A stretch of 64,000 bases of DNA from Pigmentiphaga sp. NML030171 (lineage in GTDB: Bacteria; Pseudomonadota; Gammaproteobacteria; Burkholderiales; Burkholderiaceae_B), in NCBI RefSeq assembly GCF_002188635.1, contig NZ_NINX01000051.1, forward strand, positions 206,373 to 270,372, written 5' to 3'. Below, piece after piece: positions 8,764-17,833 of this stretch. Below the pieces are notes generated by a model. That model had not been told where the DNA came from. It was given only the letters and a program-made list of their open reading frames with translations, and did not search any database. Numbering within the stretch: position 1 is the stretch's first letter; each line of letters starts with the position of its first letter. The translations under genes were made by a program, and so were the position numbers.

Positions 8764-10704
8764 TTACTTGTCGTCTCTTTTGACTTCCTTGAAGTCGGCG
8801 TCGACCACGTTGTCGTCGGCCTTCGCTCCGCCGGCGTCACCGCCAGGAGCCGCACCCGCGCCGGCGGCCTGGGCCTGGGCTTGCATGTCGGCGTACATCT
8901 TTTCGCCGAGCTTCTGCGAAGCCTTGGACAGCGCCTCGACCTTGGCGTCGATGGTGGCCTTGTCGCCTTCCTTCAGGACGTCCTCGAGATCCTTGATGGC
9001 GGCCTCGATGGATTCCTTCTCGGACGCCTCGAGCTTGTCGCCGTATTCCTCCAGCGACTTGCGGGTGGCGTGGACCAGGGCGTCGGCCTGGTTGCGCGAC
9101 TGCGCCAGCTCGGCCACGCGCTTGTCCTCGTCGGCGTTCGCCTCGGCGTCGCGCACCATGCGTTCGACTTCATCCTCGGTCAGGCCGGAGTTGGCCTTGA
9201 TCGTGATCTTGTTTTCCTTGCCGGTGCCCTTGTCCTTGGCCGACACGTGCAGGATGCCGTTGGCGTCGATGTCGAAGGTGACCTCGATCTGCGGCGTGCC
9301 GCGCGGCGAGGGCGGGATGCCTTCGAGGTTGAATTCGCCCAGCGCCTTGTTGCCGGCGGCGATTTCGCGCTCGCCCTGGAACACCTTGATGGTCACGGCC
9401 GGCTGGTTGTCGTCGGCGGTAGAGAACACCTGCGAGAACTTGGTCGGAATCGTGGTGTTCTTCTTGATCATCTTGGTCATGACGCCACCCAGGGTCTCGA
9501 TACCCAGGGACAGGGGCGTCACGTCCAGCAGCAGCACGTCCTTGCGGTCGCCCGACAGCACGGAGCCCTGGATCGCGGCGCCGGCGGCGACGGCCTCGTC
9601 GGGGTTCACGTCCTTGCGCGGATCCTTGCCGAAGAACTCCTTGACCTTCTCCTGCACCTTGGGCATGCGCGTCATGCCGCCGACCAGGATCACGTCGTCG
9701 ATGTCCGAGACCTTGACGCCCGCATCCTTGATGGCGATGCGGCAGGGCTCGATCGTGCGGTTGATCAGGTCCTCGACCAGCGCTTCCAGCTTGGCGCGGG
9801 TGACCTTCAGGTTCAGGTGCTTGGGACCGGAGGCGTCGGCCGTGATGTACGGCAGGTTGATCTCGGTCTGCGTGGCCGACGACAGTTCGATCTTGGCCTT
9901 TTCAGCGGCTTCCTTCAGGCGCTGCAGGGCCAGGACGTCCTTGGACAGGTCCACGCCCTGTTCCTTCTTGAACTCGGCGATGATGTAGTTGATCAGCACC
10001 TGGTCGAAGTCCTCGCCGCCCAGGAAGGTGTCGCCGTTGGTGGACAGCACCTCGAACTGCTTCTCGCCGTCGACGTCGGCGATCTCGATGATGGACACGT
10101 CGAACGTGCCGCCGCCCAGGTCATAGACGGCGATCTTGCGGTCGCCCTTTTCCGACTTGTCCAGGCCGAACGCCAGCGCGGCCGCGGTGGGCTCGTTGAT
10201 GATGCGCTTGACGTCCAGGCCGGCGATGCGGCCGGCGTCCTTGGTCGCCTGGCGCTGGCTGTCGTTGAAGTAGGCCGGCACCGTGATCACGGCCTCGGTC
10301 ACTTCCTCGCCCAGGTAGTCCTCGGCGGTCTTCTTCATCTTGCGCAGCACTTCGGCCGACACCTGCGGCGGGGCCAGCTTCTTGTCGCGCACCTGCACCC
10401 AGGCGTCGCCGTTGTCGGCCTTGACGATGGCGTAGGGCATCAGGTCGATGTCCTTCTGCACCGCCTGTTCGTCGAACTTGCGGCCGATCAGGCGCTTGAC
10501 GGCGTACAGGGTGTTCTTGGGGTTGGTAACCGCCTGGCGCTTGGCCGGCGCGCCGACCAGGATCTCGCCGTCTTCCATGTAGGCGACGATCGAGGGGGTG
10601 GTGCGGGCGCCTTCGGCGTTTTCGATGATCTTGACCTGCTGGCCTTCCATCACTGCGACGCAGCTATTGGTGGTGCCCAGGTCGATGCCTATGATTTTGC
10701 CCAT
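8764..10704 (-). CDS. dnaK: Chaperone protein DnaK (Hsp70)
   Basis: 646 residues, usual length. The ATPase domain begins [17 protein letters not shown] and contains the phosphate loops [12 protein letters not shown] and [10 protein letters not shown]. The substrate domain follows at about 390-510, then the helical lid and a Gly/Ala tail ending in the acidic DDK typical of proteobacteria. It is an ATP-driven chaperone working with DnaJ and GrpE. A sigma-32-like promoter lies just upstream (10748-10776), 105 bases after grpE, so it can be induced on its own as well as with grpE. Confidence 0.99.
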   Translation of the reverse strand: MGKIIGIDLGTTNSCVAVMEGQQVKIIENAEGARTTPSIVAYMEDGEILVGAPAKRQAVTNPKNTLYAVKRLIGRKFDEQAVQKDIDLMPYAIVKADNGDAWVQVRDKKLAPPQVSAEVLRKMKKTAEDYLGEEVTEAVITVPAYFNDSQRQATKDAGRIAGLDVKRIINEPTAAALAFGLDKSEKGDRKIAVYDLGGGTFDVSIIEIADVDGEKQFEVLSTNGDTFLGGEDFDQVLINYIIAEFKKEQGVDLSKDVLALQRLKEAAEKAKIELSSATQTEINLPYITADASGPKHLNLKVTRAKLEALVEDLINRTIEPCRIAIKDAGVKVSDIDDVILVGGMTRMPKVQEKVKEFFGKDPRKDVNPDEAVAAGAAIQGSVLSGDRKDVLLLDVTPLSLGIETLGGVMTKMIKKNTTIPTKFSQVFSTADDNQPAVTIKVFQGEREIAAGNKALGEFNLEGIPPSPRGTPQIEVTFDIDANGILHVSAKDKGTGKENKITIKANSGLTEDEVERMVRDAEANADEDKRVAELAQSRNQADALVHATRKSLEEYGDKLEASEKESIEAAIKDLEDVLKEGDKATIDAKVEALSKASQKLGEKMYADMQAQAQAAGAGAAPGGDAGGAKADDNVVDADFKEVKRDDK

Positions 10705-10747
10705 AATCCTTGTTCCTGAAAGAAATCAGAAAATTTCGCTTGATCAA

Positions 10748-10776
10748 TAAATAGGTGGGAATTTCGTTATTTCAAT
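10748..10776 (-). promoter_or_regulatory. Candidate sigma-32 promoter of dnaK
   Basis: Read on the minus strand, ATTGAA (10776-10771) is followed by a 14-base spacer and ACCTATTTA (10756-10748). Sigma-32 consensus is CTTGAA - 13 to 17 - CCCCATNTA. Five of six -35 bases and seven of nine -10 bases match. Confidence 0.55.
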
Positions 10777-10809
10777 GCCTGCGATAGCTTCTTTCGATCG
10801 CGGCGGGCC

Positions 10810-11376
10810 TTATTTGGCGGCCGCGACCGTCACCAGTGCCGGACGCAGTACTCGATCGACGATCATGTAGCCCTTCTGCAGGGTCTGCAGGACCGTGTTG
10901 GCCGGCTCGTCCGACGGAACCGACGCGATGGCCTGATGGTGGTGCGGATTGAATTTGTCCCCGGGCACCGGGGCGATCTCGACCAGTTTGTTGCGCTCGA
11001 AGGCGCCGATCAGCTGCTTGAGGGTCACATCCACGCCCTCACGCAGGGTGTCGATGGACTGGTTTTCCTGGGCCAGGGCAGCCTCCAGGCTGTCCTTGAC
11101 CGGCAACAGGTTTTCCGCGAATGCCTCGATGCCGAACTTCTGGGCCTTGGAGACTTCCTCCTGGGCGCGACGACGGATATTGTCCGCCTCGGCACGGGCG
11201 CGCAGCATGGCATCGTAGTTGTCCTTGGCCTCGGCCTGGGCCGCGGCCAGCTGGGCCTGCAGCGCGACGATGGGATCCTCGCCGCCCTCGGTTTCGGGCG
11301 TTTCCGCCGCCGGAGCGGGGTTCACGTTTTCGGGATCCAAATTGGGTTGGTCGCCAGGCTTGTGCTCAGCCGACAT
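10810..11376 (-). CDS. grpE: Nucleotide exchange factor GrpE
   Basis: 188 residues from the ATG at 11376. This start is chosen because GGAGG (11382-11386) stands 5 bases upstream; a further in-frame ATG at 11388 lies before that ribosome site and would consume it. The order is an acidic, disordered N-terminus, the long coiled-coil helix (LQAQLAAAQAEAKDNYDAML), then the beta-domain with the family signature near LLPVKDSLEAAL and VLRPALVTV at the end. GrpE releases ADP from DnaK. It is the first gene of the heat-shock set, with its own sigma-32 promoter. Confidence 0.97.
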   Translation of the reverse strand: MSAEHKPGDQPNLDPENVNPAPAAETPETEGGEDPIVALQAQLAAAQAEAKDNYDAMLRARAEADNIRRRAQEEVSKAQKFGIEAFAENLLPVKDSLEAALAQENQSIDTLREGVDVTLKQLIGAFERNKLVEIAPVPGDKFNPHHHQAIASVPSDEPANTVLQTLQKGYMIVDRVLRPALVTVAAAK

Positions 11377-11430
11377 TGGTGCCTCCATGAAAAACCAGAA
11401 AAATCAGTGACTTGCTTGAACTCTATGCGC

Positions 11431-11459
11431 GAGATGGGGGTGAAATCTGCGCTTTCAAG
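11431..11459 (-). promoter_or_regulatory. Sigma-32 promoter of grpE
   Basis: Minus strand: perfect CTTGAA (11459-11454), 14-base spacer, then CCCCATCTC (11439-11431), very close to the heat-shock consensus. It lies about 55 bases before the grpE start. The neighbouring repeat element begins just upstream, at 11466. Confidence 0.8.
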
Positions 11460-11465
11460 TATATC

Positions 11466-11712
11466 CCCCCCCTACGCGCTAACGCGCGCCCCCCAGGGGG
11501 CGAAACCGGCGGACCGGCAAAGCCGGATCCGCGGTTTCCTGGGTCTAGGGAAACGATCTTGGACTGAAGCACGGTTGCTACCGCTGGCAGCCAGCGATAG
11601 CAACCGGGCCACGACCCAAGATGGTCCCACTAGACCCAGGATGCGGTGGATCCGGCTTTGCCGGTCCACCCGCATCGCCCCCTGGGGGGCGCGCGTCAGC
11701 GCGTAGGGGGGG
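11466..11712. repeat. Composite palindromic hairpin element R1 (247 bp)
   Basis: Fills most of the grpE-hslR gap. The terminal 38 bases at each end (11466-11503 and 11675-11712) are inverted copies with one mismatch; they start with seven C and contain TACGCGCT. Inside are two hairpin modules built on GGACCGGCAAAGCCGGATCC. The left one has outer arms GAAACC/GGTTTC; the right one, in opposite orientation, has arms of the GATGCGG type. The centre (CGCTGGC-AGCCAGCG region) is itself palindromic. There is no open reading frame or transposase. It ends 3 bases from the hslR stop. It belongs to the same family as the repeats near 14311, 19244, 23319, 48611 and 59831. Confidence 0.9.
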
Positions 11713-11715
11713 TCC

Positions 11716-12096
11716 TCAATTGGGGGTTCTAAACCTCTCGATCTTGCGGCGGTCTTGCTTGGTGGGGCGGCCTTTCAGGGTCGCGGCGGGGTCGGCGTTC
11801 TGGCGGCGCAGTTCGATGGCTTCCAGGCGGCGTTTCATGCCTTGCTGGGTCTCGTCGTACAGGGTGCGCGCGAAGACCGCCGGGCCGCGCTGGGTGGAGA
11901 GGGCTCGGACCAGGACCTCCCAATCCTGGTCTCCGGCGCGGATTTGCAGGATGTCGCCGGGACGCACGGCGCGCGAGGGCTTGACCCGTTCGCCGGACAC
12001 CTTCACCTGCCCTGCCTCGACCGCTTCCTGGGCCAGCGTACGGGTCTTGTAGAACCGTGCCGCCCACAGCCATTTGTCGATACGTAGTTCTTCCAT
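11716..12096 (-). CDS. hslR: Ribosome-associated heat shock protein HslR (Hsp15), S4 RNA-binding
   Basis: 126 residues from the ATG at 12096 (MEELRIDKWLWAARFYKTR). A longer in-frame reading would run into hemH. The S4 RNA-binding domain covers about 4-65 (IDKWLWAARFYKTRTLAQEA, then GQVKVSGERVKPS), followed by a basic tail. Hsp15 binds free 50S subunits carrying nascent chains and helps recycle stalled complexes. It starts 4 bases after the hemH stop, so it is translated from the hemH transcript. Repeat R1 begins right after its stop codon. Confidence 0.92.
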   Translation of the reverse strand: MEELRIDKWLWAARFYKTRTLAQEAVEAGQVKVSGERVKPSRAVRPGDILQIRAGDQDWEVLVRALSTQRGPAVFARTLYDETQQGMKRRLEAIELRRQNADPAATLKGRPTKQDRRKIERFRTPN

Positions 12097-12100
12097 CACA

Positions 12101-13210
12101 TTACCGGTCCGTCGCCGGCGTCTTGTCGTTCTTGCGCTGCAGCAAGACGGCTGCATGCGCCGCGTCGGTGGGCTGGCGGGCCTCGGAGCGGGTGGTCCAG
12201 CCTTGCATGTGGCGCCCGGCCAGGTCTGCCAAGGCCCCTATCCACGCCGGCGAGTCGTTCAACGCGTCGATGTAGCGTAGTTGCCGGCCCCCCGCCAGCA
12301 GGAAGGCTTCCTTGCCCTGCATCGCGATCTCTTCCAGGGTTTCGATGCAATCGGCGACGAAGCCCGGGCAGAACACGTCCACGTCCGACACGCCGCTTTT
12401 CGCCAGTTCCTTCAGCCGGGGTTCAGTATATGGCTGGAGCCACTCGGCGGCGCCGAAACGGCTCTGGAACGTAATCTCGACCTGTTCGGCATACAGGCCC
12501 AGCCGCTCGGCCAGCAGCCGGCCGGTCTCCAGGCATTGCTCGTGATAGGGGTCTCCCAGCGCGATGGAACGCTTGGGCAGGCCGTGGAAACTCAGCACCA
12601 GTTTCTGGCCTCGCCCGTTGCTGCGCCAGAAATCCAGGATGCGGATGGCCATCGCCTCGATATAGCCCGGATCGGCGTGGAAATCGCGCACGAACCGGAC
12701 CTCGGGCACGTTGCGCAGCCGGGCCAGGCACGCGCCCACGGCGTCGGACACCGCGGCCGTGGTGCTGGCCGCGTACTGCGGATACAGCGGCAGGACCAGG
12801 ATGCGCTCGCAGCCGGTCTCGCGCAGCGAGGCGATGGCCGCCTCGAGCGACGGATTGCCGTAGCGCATGGCCAGCGCCACCTCCACGACCAGCCCCCGGT
12901 CGGACAGCGCGCGCGACAGCGCCTCGGCCTGGCGGCGGCTCCAGGCCAGGAGCGGGGAACCCTCGGGCGTCCACACCGAGGCGTAGCGCGCCGCCGCGTC
13001 GCGCGGCCGCAGGGTCAGGACCAGGCCGTACAGGATGGGCAGCCAGACCAGGCGCGGAATCTCGACTACCCGGGGATCGGACAGGAACTCGGCCAGGTAG
13101 CGGCGGACCGCGGAGGCAGTAGGTGCGTCGGGCGTGCCCAGGTTGACCAGCAGCAGGCCGGTGCGGGTGGGATGGAGGGAAGACGGCGGCGGCTCGGGAA
13201 GGAAACGCAT
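12101..13210 (-). CDS. hemH: Ferrochelatase
   Basis: 369 residues. Inserts ferrous iron into protoporphyrin IX, the last step of protoheme synthesis, probably at the inner face of the membrane. Visible features: GLLLVNLGTPDAP at the start, the active-site His209 in LSFHGLPKRS, and the C-terminal CPGFVADCIETLEEIA with its conserved Glu. Length is normal for proteobacteria. It lies between hrcA (83-base gap) and hslR (4-base gap) on one strand, so the three may be co-transcribed. Confidence 0.97.
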   Translation of the reverse strand: MRFLPEPPPSSLHPTRTGLLLVNLGTPDAPTASAVRRYLAEFLSDPRVVEIPRLVWLPILYGLVLTLRPRDAAARYASVWTPEGSPLLAWSRRQAEALSRALSDRGLVVEVALAMRYGNPSLEAAIASLRETGCERILVLPLYPQYAASTTAAVSDAVGACLARLRNVPEVRFVRDFHADPGYIEAMAIRILDFWRSNGRGQKLVLSFHGLPKRSIALGDPYHEQCLETGRLLAERLGLYAEQVEITFQSRFGAAEWLQPYTEPRLKELAKSGVSDVDVFCPGFVADCIETLEEIAMQGKEAFLLAGGRQLRYIDALNDSPAWIGALADLAGRHMQGWTTRSEARQPTDAAHAAVLLQRKNDKTPATDR

Positions 13211-13293
13211 GCGTGGCGTGTGCGGGTCTCAGGAATGGCGGGAGGAACGGCGCGGGACGGAGATGCCCCCGGCCGTTGCCGGCGGACGCCGGC

Positions 13294-14298
13294 TCAATGA
13301 TGGCTCAACGCGTTGGACAACAGCCGCGCGGTGATGTCGACGATGGGAATCACCCGCTCGTACGACATCCGGGTGGGGCCGATCACGCCCAGGGTCCCCA
13401 CGACCTTGCCGTCCACCCCGTAGGGCGCCGTGATGACGCTGACCTCTTCCATCGGCACGAGCTGCGAGTCGCCGCCGATGTAGATCTGGACGCCCTGCGC
13501 CCGGCTCGAGACGTCCAGCAGCTGCATCAGGTCGGTCTTTTTCTCGAACAGCTCGAACATCCTCCGCAGCTTGTCCATGTCGGCGGTGATGTCGGACACG
13601 CCCAACAGGTTCAATTCACCCGAGATGACGACGCTGTCGTCCTCGGTGGCCGCCTCGGCGCTGGCATCCACCGCCAGCTCCATCAGCCGGGAGATGTCCT
13701 CGCGCAACTGGCTCAGTTCCCGCTGGAGGATCTGGCGCACGTCCTCGAACGACTTGCCGCTGAAATGCTGGTTGAAGAAATTGGCCGCCTCGGTCAGCTC
13801 GGTCGAGGAATAATCCCGCTGGACCATCAGCATGCGGTTCTGCACGTCGCCCTCGGGCGTCACGATGATCAGGAGCACCCTGGTGTCGGACAGCCGGATG
13901 AACTCGATCTGGCGGAACATCTGGCTGCGCTTGGGCGACATCACCACGCCGGCGAACTGGGTCAGCTTGGACAGCAGCGAAGCCGCGGCCGCGATGACGC
14001 GCTGCGGTTCGGCCGAAGGCAGCAGGGTCTGGATGTGGGTGGCCTCGGAGACTTCGTAGGGCTGCACCGTCAACAGCGAGTCGACGAACATCCGGTAGCC
14101 TCGGGGAGTGGGGACGCGCCCGGCGGAAGTATGGGGGCTGTGGATCAGGCCATGGTCCTCGAGGTCGGCCATGACGTTGCGGATCGTGGCCGGCGACAGG
14201 TCGAAGACCTTGGAGAGCGTGCGCGAACCGACAGGCTGTCCGTCGGTGATGTAACGCTCGATGAGAGCTTTCAACAATGTACGTGCGCGATCGTCCAT
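13294..14298 (-). CDS. hrcA: Heat-inducible transcription repressor HrcA
   Basis: 334 residues. N-terminal winged helix at about 5-65 ([30 protein letters not shown]), then the GAF-like domain and the HrcA-specific C-terminal part. HrcA represses class I heat-shock genes through the CIRCE operator (TTAGCACTC-N9-GAGTGCTAA). No CIRCE is seen upstream of grpE, dnaK or hrcA here, so its target, probably groESL, lies outside the window. Repeat R2 sits 12 bases upstream of its start codon, in the 5' leader. Confidence 0.97.
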   Translation of the reverse strand: MDDRARTLLKALIERYITDGQPVGSRTLSKVFDLSPATIRNVMADLEDHGLIHSPHTSAGRVPTPRGYRMFVDSLLTVQPYEVSEATHIQTLLPSAEPQRVIAAAASLLSKLTQFAGVVMSPKRSQMFRQIEFIRLSDTRVLLIIVTPEGDVQNRMLMVQRDYSSTELTEAANFFNQHFSGKSFEDVRQILQRELSQLREDISRLMELAVDASAEAATEDDSVVISGELNLLGVSDITADMDKLRRMFELFEKKTDLMQLLDVSSRAQGVQIYIGGDSQLVPMEEVSVITAPYGVDGKVVGTLGVIGPTRMSYERVIPIVDITARLLSNALSHH

Positions 14299-14310
14299 AA
14301 AGGGATTGTA

Positions 14311-14402
14311 CCCCCCCTACGCGCTTACGCGCGCCCCCCCGGGGGGGGCGGCACTGGCGGACCGGCGGAGCCGGATCCGCAGTGCCCTGGCAACTGCCAG
14401 GC
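14311..14402. repeat. Hairpin repeat element R2 (single module)
   Basis: Single-module copy in the hrcA-nadK gap. It begins with seven C and TACGCGCT, then GGACCGGCGGAGCCGGATCC flanked by outer arms GGCACTG and CAGTGCC, which are complementary to each other but unlike the arms of other copies. An extra CCTGGCA-AC-TGCCAGG hairpin follows. No T-run, so terminator function is unproven. Confidence 0.85.
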
Positions 14403-14513
14403 TGATAGGGGCCGGGGTTCTTTAGAGGAACGGCGTTCAAGGTGGGTGAACGGATTGAGTATTGGGAATGGCAAAAAGGACCACATGGGGCCCCGTTGGG
14501 GGGTCTCCCCTCA

Positions 14514-14519
14514 TATAAT
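14514..14519 (+). promoter_or_regulatory. Perfect -10 box six bases before the nadK start
   Basis: TATAAT at 14514-14519 ends 6 bases before the ATG at 14526, which is about where transcription would begin. No ribosome site precedes the ATG. Either nadK has a leaderless mRNA or the box is a coincidence; no good -35 box is seen 16-18 bases upstream. Confidence 0.45.
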
Positions 14520-14525
14520 GCCTGC

Positions 14526-15422
14526 ATGCATTTTCCCATCGTCGCCCTCGTCGGCAAATACCACGATACCGGCATCGCCGCGCCGTTGCGCGCGGTCGCG
14601 CAGATGCTGCGCGATGCCGGACGCGAGGTCGTGTTCGAGAAGGACACCGCCACCAATATCGGCGTCCTGGACTACCCCTCCGCCACCGTCGAGGAGATCG
14701 GGCAGCGCGCGTCGCTGGCCATCGTCATGGGGGGCGACGGCACGATGCTGGGGGTGGCGCGGCAGCTGGCGCCCTGGGACGTGCCGGTGGTGGGAATCAA
14801 CCACGGCCGGCTGGGATTCATCACCGACGTCCCCATCGAGGATGCCGGCACCGCCATCGCCGGCATCCTCGACGGCCAGTTCGAGTCGGAAACCCGCACC
14901 CTGCTGGCCTGCAGCGTCATCCGGGGCGAAACCACGCTGGTCTCGGCGCTGGCCTTGAACGACGTGGTGCTGAGCCGGGCCGGCCTGGGCGGCATGCTGG
15001 AAGTCACGGTGCAGGTGGATGGCCTGTACATGTCCAAGCAACGCGCCGACGGCCTGATCATCGCCACGCCCACGGGATCGACGGCCTACGCGCTGTCGGC
15101 CAACGGCCCCATCCTGCATCCGTCGCTGCGCGGGCTGGTGCTGGTGCCGGTGGCGCCGCAGGCGCTGTCGAACCGGCCGATCGCGATCCCGGACGACTGC
15201 ACGATAGACATCACCCTCACCCGCTCTCCGGGGGGCCGCGACGAAAGCGCCAGCGTGCACTTCGACATGCAAAGCTGGTCGTCGCTGCAGGAAGGCGACC
15301 GCGTCCTGGTGAAACGCGCCGAACATACCATCCGCTTCCTGCACCCGGCCGGATACAGTTATTTTTCCACCCTGCGGCGCAAGCTGCACTGGAACCAGAT
15401 TTCCGGCACCGCGATCGACTAG
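14526..15422 (+). CDS. nadK: NAD kinase
   Basis: 298 residues from ATG 14526 (MHFPIVALVGKYHD); the longer upstream reading is in repeat-flanking sequence. Phosphorylates NAD to NADP using ATP. Visible are the diacylglycerol-kinase-like GGDGT motif in IVMGGDGTMLG, the LNDVVLSR motif, and the glycine-rich TPTGSTAYALSANGPI substrate loop. Length is normal. recN follows after 32 bases, a common arrangement in this group. The translation signal is odd: no Shine-Dalgarno sequence, with a -10 box immediately upstream. Confidence 0.96.
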   Translation: MHFPIVALVGKYHDTGIAAPLRAVAQMLRDAGREVVFEKDTATNIGVLDYPSATVEEIGQRASLAIVMGGDGTMLGVARQLAPWDVPVVGINHGRLGFITDVPIEDAGTAIAGILDGQFESETRTLLACSVIRGETTLVSALALNDVVLSRAGLGGMLEVTVQVDGLYMSKQRADGLIIATPTGSTAYALSANGPILHPSLRGLVLVPVAPQALSNRPIAIPDDCTIDITLTRSPGGRDESASVHFDMQSWSSLQEGDRVLVKRAEHTIRFLHPAGYSYFSTLRRKLHWNQISGTAID

Positions 15423-15454
15423 TCTTTCCCGCCCCTTCCACCGGCCCCATTCGT

Positions 15455-17098
15455 ATGCTGCGCGCCCTGCACATCAACGATTTCGTGATCGTCGACCAGA
15501 CCGAGGTCGAATTCGGCCCCGGCTTCACCGTTTTCTCCGGCGAAACGGGCGCCGGCAAGTCGATCCTGATCGATGCGCTGGCGCTGGCCCTGGGCGAACG
15601 CGCCGATGCGTCGGTGCTGCGGGAAGGCGCCAGTCGGGCCGAGGTCAGCGCGGTGTTCGACGTTCCGCCGGCCCTGCTGGACTGGCTGGCCGAACGCGAG
15701 CTGGACACCGACAGCCTGGTGCTGCGGCGAGTCATCGATGCCCAGGGCCGCAGCCGCGGCTACATCAACGGCGTACCCGCCACCCTGACCCAGCTGCGCG
15801 AATTGGGCGAGCACCTGGTCGACATCCATGGCCAGCACGCGCACCAGAGCCTGCTCAAGACCGATTCCCAGCGCGACATGCTGGACGACCACGGGGACCA
15901 CGGCGCCTTGCGGCGCGAGGTGGCCCAGGCCTGGAAGGCCTGGCGCGAGCTGGCGCGCAGGCTCGAAGCCGTGGAACGCGACGCGGCCTCGCTGCAGCAG
16001 GAGCGCGAGCGCCTGCAATGGCAGGCCGACGAGCTCGACAGGCTGGCGCTGAAGGACGGCGAATGGGAGCACCTGCAGGCCGAGCACGGCAGGCTGGCCC
16101 ATGCCCAGTCGCTGATCGACGGCGCCAGCCAGACCATCGCCGCCCTGGAAGAAGACGATGACGCCGCCCATGCCCGCCTGGCCGCCGCGGCCCAGCGCAT
16201 CGGCCAGCTGGCGGTGCACGACGCCGCGCTGGCACCGGTGTCCGAGGCGCTGGAATCGGCCCGTATCGCGTTGCAGGAAGCCGTCTCCGACCTGAACAGC
16301 TATCTGGGGCGCCTGGAGCTCGACCCCCAGCGCCTGGGCGAAGTCGAGGCGCGCCTGCAGGCGGTGTTCGACACCGCCAGGAAGTTCCGCCTGCAACCGG
16401 AGGAATTGCCCGAACGGCATGCCACGCTGCTGGCCCAGCTCGAGACCCTGAAGGAAGCCGAGGACGTCCAGGCGCTGCGCGCCAGGGCCGAAGCCGCCAA
16501 GGCCGCCTACGACGCCGCCGCCGCCAAGCTCGGCCGGGCCCGCAAGAAGGCGGCCGGCTCGTTGTCCAAGGCGGTGACCCAGGCCATGCAGACGCTGGCC
16601 ATGACCGGCGGCCGCTTCGAGGTCGCGGTCGAGCCGGCCGACCCCGGTATCCACGGATCGGAGGCCATCGAATTCCGCGTCGCCGGACATGCGGGCACCA
16701 CGCCCCGTCCGCTGGCCAAGGTGGCGTCCGGGGGCGAACTGGCGCGGATCTCGCTGGCCCTGTCCGTCATCGCCAGCCGCGCAGCGCGGGTTCCGACCCT
16801 GATCTTCGACGAAGTCGACACGGGCATAGGCGGCGCGGTGGCCGAGGTGGTGGGCAGGCTGCTGCGCGAACTAGGCAGTTTGCATCAAGTATTGTGCGTC
16901 ACCCACCTGCCCCAGGTCGCCGCTTGCGGCAATACGCACCTGCGGGTCGACAAGCGCCAGGAGAAAGGCGCGGCGATCTCCACGGTCAATCGGCTGGACA
17001 GGGGGGGACGGGTGGACGAGATCGCCCGGATGCTGGGCGGCATAGAGATCACCGCCACGACGCGCAAGCATGCGCGGGAAATGATAGGCAACAACTGA
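15455..17098 (+). CDS. recN: DNA repair protein RecN
   Basis: 547 residues. SMC-like ATPase for double-strand break repair. Walker A GETGAGKS is at 29-36, the central coiled coil covers about 150-370, the ABC signature is near VASGGELARISLALS, and Walker B is in PTLIFDEVDTGIGG. It is co-oriented with nadK, 32 bases downstream. A GGCGGGC-CAGC-GCCCGCC hairpin follows the stop codon. No LexA box was recognised in the short gap. Confidence 0.97.
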   Translation: MLRALHINDFVIVDQTEVEFGPGFTVFSGETGAGKSILIDALALALGERADASVLREGASRAEVSAVFDVPPALLDWLAERELDTDSLVLRRVIDAQGRSRGYINGVPATLTQLRELGEHLVDIHGQHAHQSLLKTDSQRDMLDDHGDHGALRREVAQAWKAWRELARRLEAVERDAASLQQERERLQWQADELDRLALKDGEWEHLQAEHGRLAHAQSLIDGASQTIAALEEDDDAAHARLAAAAQRIGQLAVHDAALAPVSEALESARIALQEAVSDLNSYLGRLELDPQRLGEVEARLQAVFDTARKFRLQPEELPERHATLLAQLETLKEAEDVQALRARAEAAKAAYDAAAAKLGRARKKAAGSLSKAVTQAMQTLAMTGGRFEVAVEPADPGIHGSEAIEFRVAGHAGTTPRPLAKVASGGELARISLALSVIASRAARVPTLIFDEVDTGIGGAVAEVVGRLLRELGSLHQVLCVTHLPQVAACGNTHLRVDKRQEKGAAISTVNRLDRGGRVDEIARMLGGIEITATTRKHAREMIGNN

Positions 17099-17116
17099 GG
17101 CGGGCCAGCGCCCGCC
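17099..17116. terminator. Hairpin between convergent recN and fur
   Basis: Perfect 7-bp stem GGCGGGC/GCCCGCC with a 4-base loop, directly after the recN stop. No T-run follows on the plus strand, so intrinsic termination is doubtful. Confidence 0.35.
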
Positions 17117-17128
17117 CCTTGCCTGCCT

Positions 17129-17548
17129 TCAGCGGCTCTTGGCGCAGTTCTGGCAGATGCCGTAGAGCGACAGCGCGTGCCCGGTCAGCACGAAGTTGTG
17201 ATCCTTGGCGATCTTCTGCTGGCGTTTTTCGATTTCCGCGTCGAAGAACTCCTCGACCTTGCCGCAATTGGTGCAGACCAGATGGTCATGGTGGTCGCCC
17301 TCGTTCAGCTCGAACACGGCCTTGCCGCTGTCGAACTGGCTGCGGACCAGCAGCCCGGCCTGCTCGAACTGCGTCAGCACGCGATAGACCGTGGCCAGCC
17401 CGATCTCGACGCTTTCGCCGATCAGGGCCCGATAGACGTCTTCGGCGCTCATGTGGCGCACTTCGGCCTTGCGGAAGACATCCAGGATCTTGAGCCGGGG
17501 AAAGGTCGCTTTCAGGCCTATACTTTTGAGTTCGCTTTGATCTGTCAT
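17129..17548 (-). CDS. fur: Ferric uptake regulator Fur
   Basis: 139 residues. Winged helix domain at about 1-82 ([17 protein letters not shown], then [18 protein letters not shown]). The metal site is [16 protein letters not shown] at about 88-103, and a CxxC pair lies near the C-terminus ([10 protein letters not shown]). Iron-bound Fur represses uptake genes. It is divergent from bamE across a 285-base gap, the omlA-fur arrangement known in many proteobacteria. A clear 19-bp Fur box was not found in that gap by eye. Confidence 0.98.
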   Translation of the reverse strand: MTDQSELKSIGLKATFPRLKILDVFRKAEVRHMSAEDVYRALIGESVEIGLATVYRVLTQFEQAGLLVRSQFDSGKAVFELNEGDHHDHLVCTNCGKVEEFFDAEIEKRQQKIAKDHNFVLTGHALSLYGICQNCAKSR

Positions 17549-17833
17549 GATGATCCCTTCTGAAAGCGGTTTCGTGTGTCGGTCCCCGCTGGACGGCGGG
17601 AACCGGCGTGGGTGCTGGGTCTTCGAGCCCAGTCAGCCATCTGGCGCGCGACACGCGCATGGCGCGGCGCTCCGGCATGGAAGGCGGCGGGACGGCCCGG
17701 CTCGGCGCACGAAGCGCCCTGTTACCCGTCCCGCGGCAGCCGTCCTGAAGTGCCGGGAAAGCCCCGGAAAAGCCCAGGCAATCCCCGAGGGCTTTATGAT
17801 AACGGTTTCCCCAATCAAGACGAGTGCGGATCT

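Noticed and set aside
8881..10719. Long open frame opposite dnaK (612 codons)
   Set aside because: Composition mirrors the complementary strand of dnaK (His/Val/Gly/Asp rich) and shows no domain; typical GC-rich shadow.
11377..11388. GrpE start at ATG 11388
   Set aside because: The GGAGG ribosome site for ATG 11376 lies inside this extension, so the downstream start is preferred.
11466..11712. Insertion sequence or integron at the inverted repeat
   Set aside because: Inverted ends are present, but there is no transposase or integrase frame and no clear target duplication could be seen; kept as a repeat element.
17099..17116. Strong intrinsic terminator after recN
   Set aside because: The hairpin is good but no T-run follows on either strand, so only low confidence was given.
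17549..17833. Fur box in the fur-bamE gap
   Set aside because: No stretch close to the 19-bp GATAATGATAATCATTATC pattern could be found by eye; GATAACGG near 17797 is too weak.
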